NCBI GenBank assembly: GCA_938003835.1 | Contig: CALKXJ010000002.1 | Span: forward strand, 62,001-126,000 | Direction of reading: 5' to 3' | Length of the DNA stretch: 64,000 bases | Source: an uncultured Bryobacteraceae bacterium | GTDB lineage: Bacteria > Acidobacteriota > Terriglobia > Bryobacterales > Bryobacteraceae | Shown here: in pieces, positions 8,592 to 18,515 of the stretch | Numbering within the stretch: the first letter of the stretch is position 1 | Layout of the letters: each line of letters starts with the position of its first letter | The notes under the pieces: generated by a model | What the model was told of the DNA's origin: nothing | What the model saw: the letters and a program-made list of their open reading frames with translations, nothing else | Database searches by the model: none | Translations under genes and position numbers: made by a program

Positions 8592-10588
8592 AGACGCGCC
8601 GCGTCGAGCTCCTTCAGGATTCGCTCCATCTTCTGGCGCTGCTCGGCCGGGAGGGCGCCGCGCGTCTCCAGACGGGCCAACTGCGCCCGGAGCGAATCGG
8701 CCTCCGCTTCGAAGCGGTCCTGGAGATCCGCGAGCCGTTCGCGCACCCACCGCTCGAGCGCGCGGCCATACAGGTTGAAGGCCGCCTCGAGCCTTTCCCC
8801 CGCTTCGAGCCGCAGCCGTCGCTCGAGCCACGCCTTCGCCATCGCTTGAGAGAAAGCGAGGCGCGGCCGGCGGATCTGGACGTCGGCGAGGGTCAGCTCC
8901 CAGCGCGGCAGCTCCCGCACCAGCTCTTCGAGCGAACCCTCCTCCAGCCTCTGCGCATTCGCCACCAAGTCGGCCGCATCCCGCCGCGCCGACTCGAGCT
9001 CCTCGGCAAGTCTGCGGAGCCGTTGGGCGATGTCGGAAGCCGCCTCGGCCGCCACCGAGCCGGCCGCCTGGGCGAGCACGACGGAGGCTTCGACCGCCGT
9101 CTCGGAGGAAGCCAGTTGCCGGGCAGCCCGCTCGATCGCCTCGCTCGCCAGCCGCCGCAGGCGATCCGTGGCCTCGAGACACCGGCGGCGCTCCTCGTCG
9201 ATTCTTCCCGCCGCTTCCCGCAGCCCGCGCTCGGCCCTCTCGAGCTTCTGCGGGTCATAGGTCCCCGCCGGCGTTTCCTCTCCGAGAATGGCGGCCAGGG
9301 CGGCTGCCACCCGCTCGGCGAGCACGCCCGCTTTCCTGCGGAGCGAATCCCGGACCAGCTCCTGGTGCCGGCCTTCGAGCGGCGCCAGGTGCTGATCGAA
9401 CCATTTCTCGAGCAACGCCTCATGTCCCGGACGGGTGCTGAGAGGCGCCACGTCGACGATCCTGCCCAGGCGGGCCTCGATCTGCTTCCGCGTGTATGCG
9501 AGCGCCTTCTCGAGTTCCTCTGAAGGCGCCAGATCGGCCTTGCTGAGCACCACCAGCACGGGGATGGCCGCGTGCACCAGGGATTCGAGCGTCGCCAGAT
9601 CCTCCTCATTGATCGGCGTGGCCACGCTCACCAGGACGATGCCGAGATCGCATCGGGGCAGGTAGGAGAGCGTCTCGGCGGCACCCGCAGTGGCCAGCGC
9701 GCCGAGGCCCGGCGTGTCGACAAAGACCAGACCCGCGGCAAGGCGCGGACTCGGCAGCTTGACCACCAGCCGGATGACGCCGAGCTCGTTGCCCGGATTC
9801 CGTTCCTCGCTGGCGTACTCCTCGAGCCGGCCGAGGTCCCCTTCCACCACCTGCCCGCTGCTCAGGGTCGCCTCGAACCGGCTCTGCTCGCCGTGCACGA
9901 GGCGCACCGGAACAGTGGTGATCGGGTTGACGCCCACCGGCAGCACGGGCACTCCCAGAATCGAGTTCAGAAGCGAAGACTTGCCGCTGCTGACCCGGCC
10001 GAAGACGGCGATTTCGAACTGGCGCGACTCGGCACGCTCCACCAGGTGCAGCAGCGGGGCGCGAAACTCGGCCAGCTCGCATTCGGTCACGGCGCGATCC
10101 AGAATCCGCAGCAGTCGCTTTTCCTCGAGCGCCGGATCGAGACGGTCGATCCGGGCGGCCAGGTCGGCCTGGGCGCCGAGCGCCAGGCTGCGGTCGATGG
10201 AGCTCAGAACCCCCTCGAGCTCGGAGGCCAGCCCGCGCAGCTCAGTGGCAGCGGCTTCGGGGAGGGCGCCGTAGCCCCGCAGATGCTCCGGCGCCATTTC
10301 CTGGACCGCAATGCGGACGAAAGCCAGCGTGACACGGACCGCATCGAGCGCGCTGAACGGGGGCCGCTCCTGGCGGACGCCCGCGGCGGCTAGCGCACGA
10401 CTCAAGTGGCTGCGGAACCGGGCAATCTGACTCTCGAGCAGCCGGGCCTGATGCGGGGCGACATCCGGCCGGTACTTCGGGAATGGCGACTTCGACTCCG
10501 CGGCGCGAAGGATCTGTTCGATCTCGCCGAGGAGTTTGTCGGCATGCCGGGCGCCGGCAAGCAAACGGCGGCGCTGCGCCTCGTTCAA
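8588..10588 (-). CDS. Bacterial dynamin-like GTPase 2 (TTG start)
   Basis: This 666-residue protein places its GTPase domain after about 190 helical residues: P-loop GRVSSGKSS (197-205), T224/T225 switch region, DTPG (291-294) and SKAD (349-352). The rest is almost entirely charged coiled helix, and I see no obvious paddle or transmembrane segment, unlike its partner. The start is TTG at 10588 with GGAG 6 bases upstream. The order helical N-terminus, GTPase, stalk resembles the larger member of bacterial dynamin pairs. The two genes converge and share 4 bases at their stops, so they are neighbours but not one operon. Confidence 0.85.
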   Translation of the reverse strand: MNEAQRRRLLAGARHADKLLGEIEQILRAAESKSPFPKYRPDVAPHQARLLESQIARFRSHLSRALAAAGVRQERPPFSALDAVRVTLAFVRIAVQEMAPEHLRGYGALPEAAATELRGLASELEGVLSSIDRSLALGAQADLAARIDRLDPALEEKRLLRILDRAVTECELAEFRAPLLHLVERAESRQFEIAVFGRVSSGKSSLLNSILGVPVLPVGVNPITTVPVRLVHGEQSRFEATLSSGQVVEGDLGRLEEYASEERNPGNELGVIRLVVKLPSPRLAAGLVFVDTPGLGALATAGAAETLSYLPRCDLGIVLVSVATPINEEDLATLESLVHAAIPVLVVLSKADLAPSEELEKALAYTRKQIEARLGRIVDVAPLSTRPGHEALLEKWFDQHLAPLEGRHQELVRDSLRRKAGVLAERVAAALAAILGEETPAGTYDPQKLERAERGLREAAGRIDEERRRCLEATDRLRRLASEAIERAARQLASSETAVEASVVLAQAAGSVAAEAASDIAQRLRRLAEELESARRDAADLVANAQRLEEGSLEELVRELPRWELTLADVQIRRPRLAFSQAMAKAWLERRLRLEAGERLEAAFNLYGRALERWVRERLADLQDRFEAEADSLRAQLARLETRGALPAEQRQKMERILKELDAARL

Positions 10589-10720
10589 CAGGGGCTCCGC
10601 TTTTTCTGCCTCCTTTTCTCAATCTAACTCGACGGCGCGCAGAAGGCGCCATGCCTGCATTTCCCAAGGAGGCAGCAGCGGGGCCATCGACGAGGAGTTC
10701 AGGCCGGTGCGTAAGAAGGC

Positions 10721-12742
10721 TTACCGGAAAGCCAGTGTCACGGGGTTGGAGGCCCGGCCGTCTACGGTGAGCACCAGGGTCAGCTCCCCTCGGCCGCGCA
10801 ATGTGCCGGGCAGCTTCAGGTTGACCTGATCGAGCCCCGCGTAGAGGGAGTGGCCTTGCGCTGCCAACACCTCACACGGGGTCTGCCCAAGGACCGCCGA
10901 GACTGCGCCGAGACTGCTGCGGCCGCGAATGCCGGTGCCGTACAGCTCGAGGTAGGTCTCCTGGTCGGGTTCGCCCACCGAAAGCGGAGCGGCGAGGAAG
11001 CGGCTAGTGGCCGGATCCAAGCGAAAGACGTACTCCACGGCGCGCTCTCCATTCGACAGTACGCGGATGAGGCGCGCCGCCGGGACGCCCCGGCCGTCCG
11101 CATTCGCGGTGAATATGCCCGGAGACACAGCCAGAATGTTGAGTTCAGTCTCCTGAGCGTCGCCGGAGTTACGGGAAACGGTCAGCGTGGCTCGGCCCAG
11201 CGACACGGCTGCCGGCACCAGCAGGTTGAGTTGGCTGGGCGACGAGTAGATCACGGGGGCCGGCTCGGAGTGTCCGGCAGCGTCCCGAATCACCACCGAA
11301 GCGCCGCTCAAGCCGGAGCCGAAAACGCTCGCAAGAGACCCGGGGGCAGCCTCGCCTTCCACGAAGGAGGCGGCGGAGAAGGCGCGCACGGCGGAGGCCG
11401 CCAAATTCTTCACCTCGATCAATTGCACGGAGTGGCCGGGAATCTCCGCCGCCAGGCTGCTCAGGTTGGCCCGGCGGACGGAATTCGAGTCGGGACTGAT
11501 CTCGTGGAGCGTGATCACGCCTACGGGTCCGCTCGAGCCTTCGACGCGCCAGGGTGTGGCGACGGAAGCGGGGTTGGCGAGGAGGAGAGCCAATTCGCCG
11601 GCTGCCTTGCGCCCGCCAAGCACGTGGAGTTGGCCGGCGCCGGTCAGGCTGGCCTCCACGCGGCGCGAGTAAGCGCTCATCTTCGCCCAGAGCGCGAACG
11701 CCTCGGCCGCCGGTTTCGGCCGGCCGTCGGCGAAGAACAGGCCATAGAAGGTCGGCAAGGCGGGGGAGGTGTCGTTCCCGCGGTAGAAGGCGGAAACGGC
11801 CACCTTGTGATCCTGAAGTTGGATCCAGGCAGCAGTGTTCAGCGCCGCGCCGCGGGCGCCGATGCGGAGGTGCGGGTCGCCGTCGGCGCGCCCGGGATTC
11901 TCGGTGTTCCACTCCGTGATGTGCAATTCCGTCGCGTGGTAGCCGTTCGCGTCTAACAAATTGCGGTAGTAAGCAGCGGCGGCGGCGTAGTCAGCCGGGT
12001 TGTTCGTGTAGACGTGGAAGGAGAGAAAGTCCAGCTCGATGCCCTGCGCGCGACAGTACTGCACCAGGCCGCCAGACATGCTGCGTCCCTGGGGCGCCAG
12101 AAAGCCGCTTGGGGCGAAGCCCGGGCCCCCGACCTTGAGACCGGGAAAAGCCTGCTTGAGGGCCTTGGCGGTCTGGGCGAATAATTCAAAGAACTCCAGG
12201 CGCGTGCCTCTCCAGAAGTGGGGGCTATCAGGCTCGTTGTAGATCTCTGCGTGGCGTAGCGGGGCGCGTCCCCACAGAGCGGGATCCTGATAATGCCGCA
12301 CCACCTGCACGGCGGCCTGGACCCAGTTGGCAAGATGGCTGATGCGGCGGACATTGTTGTAGGAATCCCCGATGCGAAAATAGGGCTCGAAGCCTCCGTC
12401 GAGAATCGCGCGATAAACGTTATCGGAGTGGGTGAAGTCGTAGGAGGCCGCGGCCGCCGGGTCGGCGAATTGGTCAGGGTAGAGGGTGGGCATGTCGAGC
12501 GCGCCATAGTAGTCGTGGGTCCGGATCAGTGTGACGCCGATCTCCCGGTAGCGGGAGGTGAGCTCGGCATTGCCGGGCTCACCGGAGGGAGTGGGGCCGG
12601 CATTGACCCCCAGCAAGGGACGGATTGGGGAATCGGCCAGCTCCGCACCCAGATGGATTGTGATCTGGGCGCTACAGAACCCAACACCAAGCCAGCTCAG
12701 GAGCGGCCAAAGAAAAAAACAAGCGGATCTGTGGGCAGGCAT
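10721..12742 (-). CDS. Secreted GH39-like glycosidase with Solibacter C-terminal domain
   Basis: This 673-residue protein has a signal peptide ending near CSAQ (about 22-25). The next 350 residues look like a clan GH-A TIM barrel related to family GH39. IYNEPD supplies the acid/base glutamate (E170) and ITEWN the nucleophile glutamate (E277), with GVTLIRTHDYYG early in the barrel. GH39 enzymes are beta-xylosidases and iduronidases; the substrate here is not determined. The last 230 residues match the TIGR03437 pattern (SFVEGEAAPGSLASVFGSGLSG, then PSQLNLLVPA), abundant in Solibacter relatives and of unknown function. The ATG at 12742 has a modest purine-rich leader. Confidence 0.75.
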   Translation of the reverse strand: MPAHRSACFFLWPLLSWLGVGFCSAQITIHLGAELADSPIRPLLGVNAGPTPSGEPGNAELTSRYREIGVTLIRTHDYYGALDMPTLYPDQFADPAAAASYDFTHSDNVYRAILDGGFEPYFRIGDSYNNVRRISHLANWVQAAVQVVRHYQDPALWGRAPLRHAEIYNEPDSPHFWRGTRLEFFELFAQTAKALKQAFPGLKVGGPGFAPSGFLAPQGRSMSGGLVQYCRAQGIELDFLSFHVYTNNPADYAAAAAYYRNLLDANGYHATELHITEWNTENPGRADGDPHLRIGARGAALNTAAWIQLQDHKVAVSAFYRGNDTSPALPTFYGLFFADGRPKPAAEAFALWAKMSAYSRRVEASLTGAGQLHVLGGRKAAGELALLLANPASVATPWRVEGSSGPVGVITLHEISPDSNSVRRANLSSLAAEIPGHSVQLIEVKNLAASAVRAFSAASFVEGEAAPGSLASVFGSGLSGASVVIRDAAGHSEPAPVIYSSPSQLNLLVPAAVSLGRATLTVSRNSGDAQETELNILAVSPGIFTANADGRGVPAARLIRVLSNGERAVEYVFRLDPATSRFLAAPLSVGEPDQETYLELYGTGIRGRSSLGAVSAVLGQTPCEVLAAQGHSLYAGLDQVNLKLPGTLRGRGELTLVLTVDGRASNPVTLAFR

Positions 12743-12913
12743 AGGTGTTCTTCGGGTTTCCCTTGCCTTGCTCGTGAGGAAACAGATTTCCCGAGACGGC
12801 CCAGACCGCGGCCCGGCGGTCGATCTTCTGCCTGTCGACTACCAGGAACCGCCCGGCATCTTCGGAACCCCGTTCGGGCGCCGGGGCGGCACAAGCTCGC
12901 TTTCCCCATCCGG

Positions 12914-13921
12914 TTAGCCCAGTTTCTCGATCACTGCGTCGGTGAACTCGCGCGTGGTGGCGCTGCCACCCACATCGCGCGTCAGATACCTGCCCTCCAG
13001 ATAAACCTGCTCGATGGCGCGCTGGAGGCGCCGTGCGGCAGCCTCCTCGCCCAGATGCAAGAGCATCAGCGCGGCCGACTGCATCAGGGCGGTCGGATTG
13101 GCAATGCCCCGGCCGGCAATATCGGGCGCGCTGCCGTGCACCGCCTCGAAAACGGCGTGCTCGTCGCCCATGTTCGCCCCCGGCACGATTCCCAAGCCGC
13201 CCACCAGCCCCGCCGCCAGGTCCGAGATGATGTCGCCGTAGAGGTTCGGCATCAGCAGGATGTCGAACTCCTCGGGCCGCATCACCAGTTGCATGGAGGC
13301 GTTGTCGACGATCAGCTCGTTATAGGCGATCTCGGGAAACTTCGCCGCCACCTCGCGGCAACAGCGCAGAAACAGGCCGTCGCCCAGCTTCATGATGTTG
13401 GCCTTGTGGATGGCGGTGATCTTCCTGCGGCCGACCCGACGCGCGAAGCGGAACGCGTACTCGGCAATGCGCAACGAGGCTTTCCGCGTGATGACCTTCA
13501 GGCTGGTGACCACGCCGGGCACTACCTCGTTCTCGAGGCCGGAATAAAGGTCTTCGGTATTCTCCCGGAAGATGATCAGATCGATCGGCGTGTCGGCATA
13601 GCGGGTCGTGAGGCCGCGGAAGGTCTTCACCGGGCGCACGTTGGCGAACAGGTCGAGCCGCTTCCGCAGGGCGACGTTGAGGCTCTGGTAGCCAGCCGCC
13701 ACGGGCGTGGTGACCGGCCCTTTCAGGCCGACCATCGTGCGGCTGAGGGAGTCGAGCACCGGCTCCGGGATGGCGCCGCCCGTTTCGCGGATCAATTCCT
13801 GATTGAGCTCGGCGCGTTCCCACTCGATGGGGACACCGGTGGCCTCGACAGCGCGCACCGTGGCTTCGGCGACCTCCGGACCGATGCCATCGCCGGGGAT
13901 GAGAGTAACCGAGTGGGGCAT
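12914..13921 (-). CDS. NAD-type isocitrate dehydrogenase (decarboxylating)
   Basis: This 335-residue member of the isocitrate/isopropylmalate dehydrogenase family begins with [11 protein letters not shown]. The substrate-binding segment [18 protein letters not shown] carries the Ser and Arg pattern of NAD-dependent isocitrate dehydrogenases rather than isopropylmalate enzymes. [11 protein letters not shown], the catalytic lysine in HKANIMK, and the metal-binding aspartates in [11 protein letters not shown] are all present. [15 protein letters not shown] forms the cofactor loop. It would convert isocitrate to 2-oxoglutarate and CO2 in the citric acid cycle. It is divergent from purH, with 43 bases between. 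Homoisocitrate or tartrate dehydrogenase activity is a less likely alternative. Confidence 0.85.
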   Translation of the reverse strand: MPHSVTLIPGDGIGPEVAEATVRAVEATGVPIEWERAELNQELIRETGGAIPEPVLDSLSRTMVGLKGPVTTPVAAGYQSLNVALRKRLDLFANVRPVKTFRGLTTRYADTPIDLIIFRENTEDLYSGLENEVVPGVVTSLKVITRKASLRIAEYAFRFARRVGRRKITAIHKANIMKLGDGLFLRCCREVAAKFPEIAYNELIVDNASMQLVMRPEEFDILLMPNLYGDIISDLAAGLVGGLGIVPGANMGDEHAVFEAVHGSAPDIAGRGIANPTALMQSAALMLLHLGEEAAARRLQRAIEQVYLEGRYLTRDVGGSATTREFTDAVIEKLG

Positions 13922-13964
13922 ACGCTGCTATTGTCTCCGATCCCACTCGATAGAATGAAGACTC

Positions 13965-15518
13965 ATGGCAACGATACGGCGCGCGCTACTCAGCGTTACC
14001 GACAAGACCGGGCTGGCTGAGTTCGCCCGCGGCCTGGCGGAGCTCGGCGTCCAGATGCTTTCCACCGGCGGCACGGCCCGGCTGCTCCGGGAGGCCGGCC
14101 TGTCGGTTCAGGACGTGGCCGAGGTGACCGGCTTCCCGGAAATGCTCGACGGGCGCGTCAAGACGATCCATCCGCGCATCGCCGCCGGCGTGCTCGCCGT
14201 GCGTTCGAAACCCGAACATATGGCCGCGCTCGAGGCGCACGGCATCCCGCTGATCGACATGGTGGTGGTGAACCTCTACGCCTTCGAGCAGGCGGCAGCC
14301 CGCGCGGGAGTCTCGCTCGAAGAGCTCGTCGAGAACATCGACATCGGCGGCCCCACCCTGATCCGCGCCGCGGCCAAGAACTGGCAGGACGTCGCCGTCG
14401 TGGTTTCGCCGGAGGACTATCCGCGCATCCTCGCGGAGCTGCGCACGGCGGGGAACCTGTCGGCGGCGACCCATTTCGAGCTTGCCCAGAAGGCCTTCGC
14501 GCTTACCGCCGATTACGACGCCGCCATTAGTGCGCGCCTGGCCCGCATCACATTCGAAGATCACCGCCCGGTCGACCGGGAGGAGGCCTTGCCCGCGGTG
14601 CTGCGCCTGCGCCTGCCGCGGCGCATGAGCTTGCGCTATGGGGAGAACCCGCACCAGCAGGCGGCGCTGTATGCGGCGGGCGCGGCCGGCCTTGCCGGCG
14701 CGGAACAGCTTCAGGGCAAGGAGCTCTCCTTCAACAACCTGGTCGATCTCGACGCCGCCTGGCAGCTCATTCTGGAATTCGAGGCGCCGGCTTCGGCCAT
14801 CATCAAGCACACCAACCCCTGCGGCTGCGCCGAGGCCGAAAGCCTGGCCGAAAGCTACCGGCGCGCTTTCGAGGCCGATCCGGTCTCGGCCTTCGGCGGC
14901 GTGCTGGCCTTCAACCGCTCCCTCGACGAGGAAACCGCCAGCGAGATCGCAAAAACTTTCATCGAAGCGATCGCGGCCCCCGACTACACGCCGGAGGCGC
15001 TGGCGGTGCTTGGGCGCAAGAAGAACCTGCGGCTGGTGCGGGTGAGCCGTGCGACCGGCGACGGGCTGGTGATCAAGTCGATCACCGGCGGCGTGCTGGC
15101 GCAGACGCCGGATGCGGAAACCCTGGACCGCGCGCGGCTTGAGGTCAAGACCGAGCGCCGGCCCACGGAGAGGGAATGGCAGGCGCTCGAGTTCGGCTGG
15201 AAGGTGGTCAAACACGTCAAGTCGAACGCCATTGTCTACGCCGAGCCCGGACGCCTGCTGAGCGCCGGCGCGGGCCAGATGAGCCGCGTGGACGCCGTCA
15301 AGGTGGGCGCGATGAAAGCCATTCTGCCCCTGGCCGGTAGCGTCCTCGCCTCCGACGCCTTCTTTCCCTTCCCGGACGGCATCGAGGAGGCGCACAAGCA
15401 TGGCGTAACGGCCGTCATTCAGCCGGGAGGCTCCGTACGCGACGACGAGGTGATCGCCGCGGCAAACCGGCTTGGGCTGGCGATGGTCTTCACCGGCATC
15501 CGGCACTTCCGGCACTGA
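13965..15518 (+). CDS. purH: Bifunctional AICAR formyltransferase / IMP cyclohydrolase
   Basis: This 517-residue protein matches PurH in length and order. An N-terminal methylglyoxal-synthase-like cyclohydrolase domain (RRALLSVTDKTGL, LSTGGTARLL, GRVKTIHPRI) is followed by the formyltransferase domain with RYGENPHQQA, the KHTNPCG catalytic motif near residue 281, and AFGGVLAFNR. It carries out the last two steps of purine synthesis: formylation of AICAR with 10-formyl-tetrahydrofolate, then ring closure to IMP. It is a single gene, not next to other pur genes. A TAGAAT lies just 9 bases before the ATG, so the leader would be very short if it is the -10 box. Confidence 0.95.
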   Translation: MATIRRALLSVTDKTGLAEFARGLAELGVQMLSTGGTARLLREAGLSVQDVAEVTGFPEMLDGRVKTIHPRIAAGVLAVRSKPEHMAALEAHGIPLIDMVVVNLYAFEQAAARAGVSLEELVENIDIGGPTLIRAAAKNWQDVAVVVSPEDYPRILAELRTAGNLSAATHFELAQKAFALTADYDAAISARLARITFEDHRPVDREEALPAVLRLRLPRRMSLRYGENPHQQAALYAAGAAGLAGAEQLQGKELSFNNLVDLDAAWQLILEFEAPASAIIKHTNPCGCAEAESLAESYRRAFEADPVSAFGGVLAFNRSLDEETASEIAKTFIEAIAAPDYTPEALAVLGRKKNLRLVRVSRATGDGLVIKSITGGVLAQTPDAETLDRARLEVKTERRPTEREWQALEFGWKVVKHVKSNAIVYAEPGRLLSAGAGQMSRVDAVKVGAMKAILPLAGSVLASDAFFPFPDGIEEAHKHGVTAVIQPGGSVRDDEVIAAANRLGLAMVFTGIRHFRH

Positions 15519-15537
15519 ATCGATCCCGCAAAGGCGC

Positions 15538-17694
15538 TCAACGCACCGCGAACAGATAGACGCCGTCGGTTTCGCCGAGCAGCTCCACACCCCAGTCCGC
15601 GGGCCGTTCGTACATCGATTGCCCGACCGGGCCGTAGCCGGACGGGCGCGCGTGAACGGCGATGCAGGCGAAGCCCTCCTGCCGGAGCAGGCGTATGGCG
15701 CTGCGCCGCAGGTTCAGTGCCGGGCGCGGCTCGATGCGAACCGAGGCCGCCAGCGCCTGCCACCCGCTTCCCGGAGCGCGGCCTTCGAAGCGGATCTCGC
15801 CGGGCTGTTCGTGAGTGAGCAGGGTCAGCCGAGCCCCATCCAGGCGTAAAGGCCGGCTGAACTCCGCGCCGAGATACATCCCGGGGCGGGCAGGCTCCCA
15901 CGTGCCCCAGCGCGAGATGAGGTTGTGATCGAAAGCAAGCGGCGCTTCCCAGACATTGGGCCGCGCCACCAATCTCGATCCAGACGGCAACGGCACGGGG
16001 TTCGCACCGCTTCGCAGGAGCACCTCGGCGATGCCCCACTGCCACTCCCCCCGAGCGGTCTGCACGAAGCGGATCGCAGCGAGTTCCGTCTCCGGCCAAC
16101 GCGCCTCGACGTCGGAGTAGACGCCGCGCTCGATCAGGCGCGCAATCTGTAGCGCATAACCCAGGCGGTCGGTGGGCGCGGACTGCCAGGGCGCCACCGC
16201 CTCCCGGGAGAGGTAGGCCGTCGGAAGCCCGACCAGATCGAGCAGGCGCGCATGGGGCGGCAGGCGGCTCTCGACCAGCTCGGCAACCCGGTACTCCCAG
16301 AGCATGCGGCGCAGGTACTCGCGTTCCGGCTCGAGTCTCAGGGCGGCCCGCCACGGCACCCCGTCCAGGCGCCAGGCGCCCGGCGCCGCGTAAGCCGCCG
16401 CCACCGGCGGCAGGCAGAGGATCGCCTGGGCACACAGAGCCGCGAAGGCAAGGCGGCGAGGCAGAATGGCCGCGAGCGCCAAAGCCAGCAGCGCCAGGCT
16501 CGGCATGAAGAAACGCGCGCCGATGTTGAACAGCCAGGGAACGGCCAGCAGGGCGGCGCCGCCCAACAGCAGGCGCACCTGGCGGCGGCGCAGTCCGGCA
16601 AGAGCCAGCGGCGCCAGCAGGAAGACCGGGCCGGCGTAGCCGTGCAAGCGCCCGCCGCGAACCGTCAGTTCCCACGGCAGATTCCTCCAGGTCACTCCTT
16701 CGTAGGACCGCAGCGCGCGTGCGAGCTCCATCTCGGTCGCGATGTGGAAATGCGGATTGGGGAAAAGGCGGTTGGCGAGCGGCGCCACCGGGTTGCCGGT
16801 GCGCAGGGCGTTACGGGCCATCCAGGGGCCAATCATCGCCGCCGCGGCCGCGGCCACGCTAACAACGGCCCGGAGATTCCTTCGAAGCGCCACGATCGCA
16901 ATGACCGCCGGTGCGGCGAGCAAGCCGGTCGGCTTGATCGCGTAGCAGAAGCCGGCCGCCAGTCCGAGCGGCAGCAAATAAGCCATCCGCCCCTCCTGCC
17001 ACCAGGCGACCAGCAAATAGAGTGTCGCCAGGAGGAAGAAGACCAGAGCGGCATCGTTGTACGCCGCCGTCCCGGCGGTCCCCACCACCGGGGCGCAGAA
17101 GTAGAGGCCGGCTCCGATCCAGGCGGCGCGCTCCGGAAGCCCGAGCCGCCGCCCCAGCGCGACCATCAGCGGGATCGTGGCCACCAGGAAGCCGAAGTGC
17201 ACCAGCTTGGCGGCCGAATGCTTGCCGAAGGCGAACGCGAAAGCGAAGAGCATCTCCATGCCGTGCGGAAGCATTTCGTAAAAACCGATCCGCGGCGACA
17301 GGGCGCCCAGGCGCAGCCATTCGGCGGGCAGGCCGAGGTGGTAGGTATAGCCGTCCGGCTGAATCTCCGGGGCAAGGGCGTGGACGAGGTAGAAGAGTCC
17401 GTAGCCCGTCAGGACCGCGAGAATCGACCATTCGGGCGCCCGCCACGGCGGCCGCGCGGGGCGGGCGAACCAGCCCGCAGCCGCGATGAGGGCGGCGCCA
17501 AGCGCCAGCAGAACCCAGGCGCGACCGGCACCCAAAGCGAAGAGAAGGAGGGTCAGGTGACTAAGGACGGCCGAGCCCACCGCCAGCCGGATGGTTTCCG
17601 GCAACGGGAGCCGACACGTGATCAGCCGCCCGGAAGCATAACCGGCGGCCAGAGTGAAGAGAGCCCCGAAGAGGATCGGAACAACGCCGGGCAA
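15538..17694 (-). CDS. GT-C type membrane glycosyltransferase with C-terminal sugar-binding-like domain
   Basis: This 718-residue protein starts with a membrane helix and carries roughly ten more in its first 430 residues. EIQPDGYTYHLGLPAEW sits in the first large loop, where GT-C/PMT-type transferases place the acidic residue and the YH motif. These enzymes transfer sugar from a lipid-linked donor on the outer face of the inner membrane. The last 150 residues are soluble. The pattern HNLISRWGTWEPARPGMYLG, then LRLDGARLTLL and GSGWQAL, resembles an F5/8-type (discoidin) beta-sandwich. It converges with purH at 19 bases. Acceptor unknown. Confidence 0.7.
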   Translation of the reverse strand: MPGVVPILFGALFTLAAGYASGRLITCRLPLPETIRLAVGSAVLSHLTLLLFALGAGRAWVLLALGAALIAAAGWFARPARPPWRAPEWSILAVLTGYGLFYLVHALAPEIQPDGYTYHLGLPAEWLRLGALSPRIGFYEMLPHGMEMLFAFAFAFGKHSAAKLVHFGFLVATIPLMVALGRRLGLPERAAWIGAGLYFCAPVVGTAGTAAYNDAALVFFLLATLYLLVAWWQEGRMAYLLPLGLAAGFCYAIKPTGLLAAPAVIAIVALRRNLRAVVSVAAAAAAMIGPWMARNALRTGNPVAPLANRLFPNPHFHIATEMELARALRSYEGVTWRNLPWELTVRGGRLHGYAGPVFLLAPLALAGLRRRQVRLLLGGAALLAVPWLFNIGARFFMPSLALLALALAAILPRRLAFAALCAQAILCLPPVAAAYAAPGAWRLDGVPWRAALRLEPEREYLRRMLWEYRVAELVESRLPPHARLLDLVGLPTAYLSREAVAPWQSAPTDRLGYALQIARLIERGVYSDVEARWPETELAAIRFVQTARGEWQWGIAEVLLRSGANPVPLPSGSRLVARPNVWEAPLAFDHNLISRWGTWEPARPGMYLGAEFSRPLRLDGARLTLLTHEQPGEIRFEGRAPGSGWQALAASVRIEPRPALNLRRSAIRLLRQEGFACIAVHARPSGYGPVGQSMYERPADWGVELLGETDGVYLFAVR

Positions 17695-17735
17695 CCCATC
17701 ATTCTAGCCGCCGGAGAGAGCGAAAACGGCGGCTG

Positions 17736-18425
17736 TTATTCCTGATAGCTGAAATCGGCGATGAAGGCGCTGCGCTTGTACGGCGACTCCCAGCTCACGC
17801 CAAGCCCCTTGCCCTGGAAGGAGTGGGCGAGCGTGTAGGCGGCCTTCAATTCGCCGACTTTGGTCAGCGGCAGGTAATACAGCTCCTCGTTGCTGCACAC
17901 GCAATCGCGGGTCTCGATGGCCCGGGTTTCGATGCGGGCCAGCTCGCCGGCCTGGAGCTTCGCCACGCCGCCGAGCACGTTGCCATTCTCCACCTCGAGT
18001 TCGATGGGGCGATACTCGACGCGGACGATGTTGTCGAGCAGGTCTCCGCCCATGCGGCGGGCGAAGTTCTTGAGCGCCTCGCGCTGCGCCGCGTCAGCCC
18101 GCTCGTCGATGATGAGGACGGACTTGACCGGGTAGGCGCTCGAGGTGACGTCCCCCAGCGTGGCGCTCGCCTTGATGGCCGCCACCACGCCGAGGCCGTC
18201 GAGCTTCACCCCCTGCCAGGAACCCCTGGTTACTTTCCAGCCGAGCACGGCCAGGTCGCCCACCAGCCCCACTTCGGAGTTGGCGAAACACGGCCCCGTA
18301 TAGACCTCGGCCGTACGCGCCTCGACGTAATTGCCTTCCACGCGGGTCGAGGGAATCGAGCCGGCGAAGGCGAGCGTGGCAGCCAGCAAGGGACAGACAA
18401 CCCAAGTCGTCATTGACAAACGCAT
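17736..18425 (-). CDS. DUF1326-family exported protein
   Basis: This 229-residue protein has a signal peptide (MRLSMTTWVV to FAGS) and an excellent ribosome binding site (AGAGGAGG). The mature N-terminus reads GNYVEARTAEVYTGPCFANSE, the conserved opening of DUF1326. GLGVVAAIKASATLGD and SVLIIDERADAAQREAL follow. Two close cysteines (RDCVCSNEEL) lie near the end. DUF1326 proteins are found in many soil bacteria without a known role. It sits alone between the glycosyltransferase and the molybdenum hydroxylase operon. Confidence 0.8.
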   Translation of the reverse strand: MRLSMTTWVVCPLLAATLAFAGSIPSTRVEGNYVEARTAEVYTGPCFANSEVGLVGDLAVLGWKVTRGSWQGVKLDGLGVVAAIKASATLGDVTSSAYPVKSVLIIDERADAAQREALKNFARRMGGDLLDNIVRVEYRPIELEVENGNVLGGVAKLQAGELARIETRAIETRDCVCSNEELYYLPLTKVGELKAAYTLAHSFQGKGLGVSWESPYKRSAFIADFSYQE

Positions 18426-18515
18426 ACTCTACCTCCTCTGAAGGATTCTTGATTTGAGTGTATCACGATGCGCGGCCGGGCGAAACACGGCCCGGCCGCG
18501 CCGAGAGGAGGGTTG

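Noticed and set aside
6927-9182. A 751-codon minus-strand frame crossing both dynamin-like genes
   Set aside because: It lies antisense to one clear GTPase gene and out of frame with the other, with arginine/glycine/proline-rich composition and no motif; long shadow frames are expected in such GC-rich DNA.
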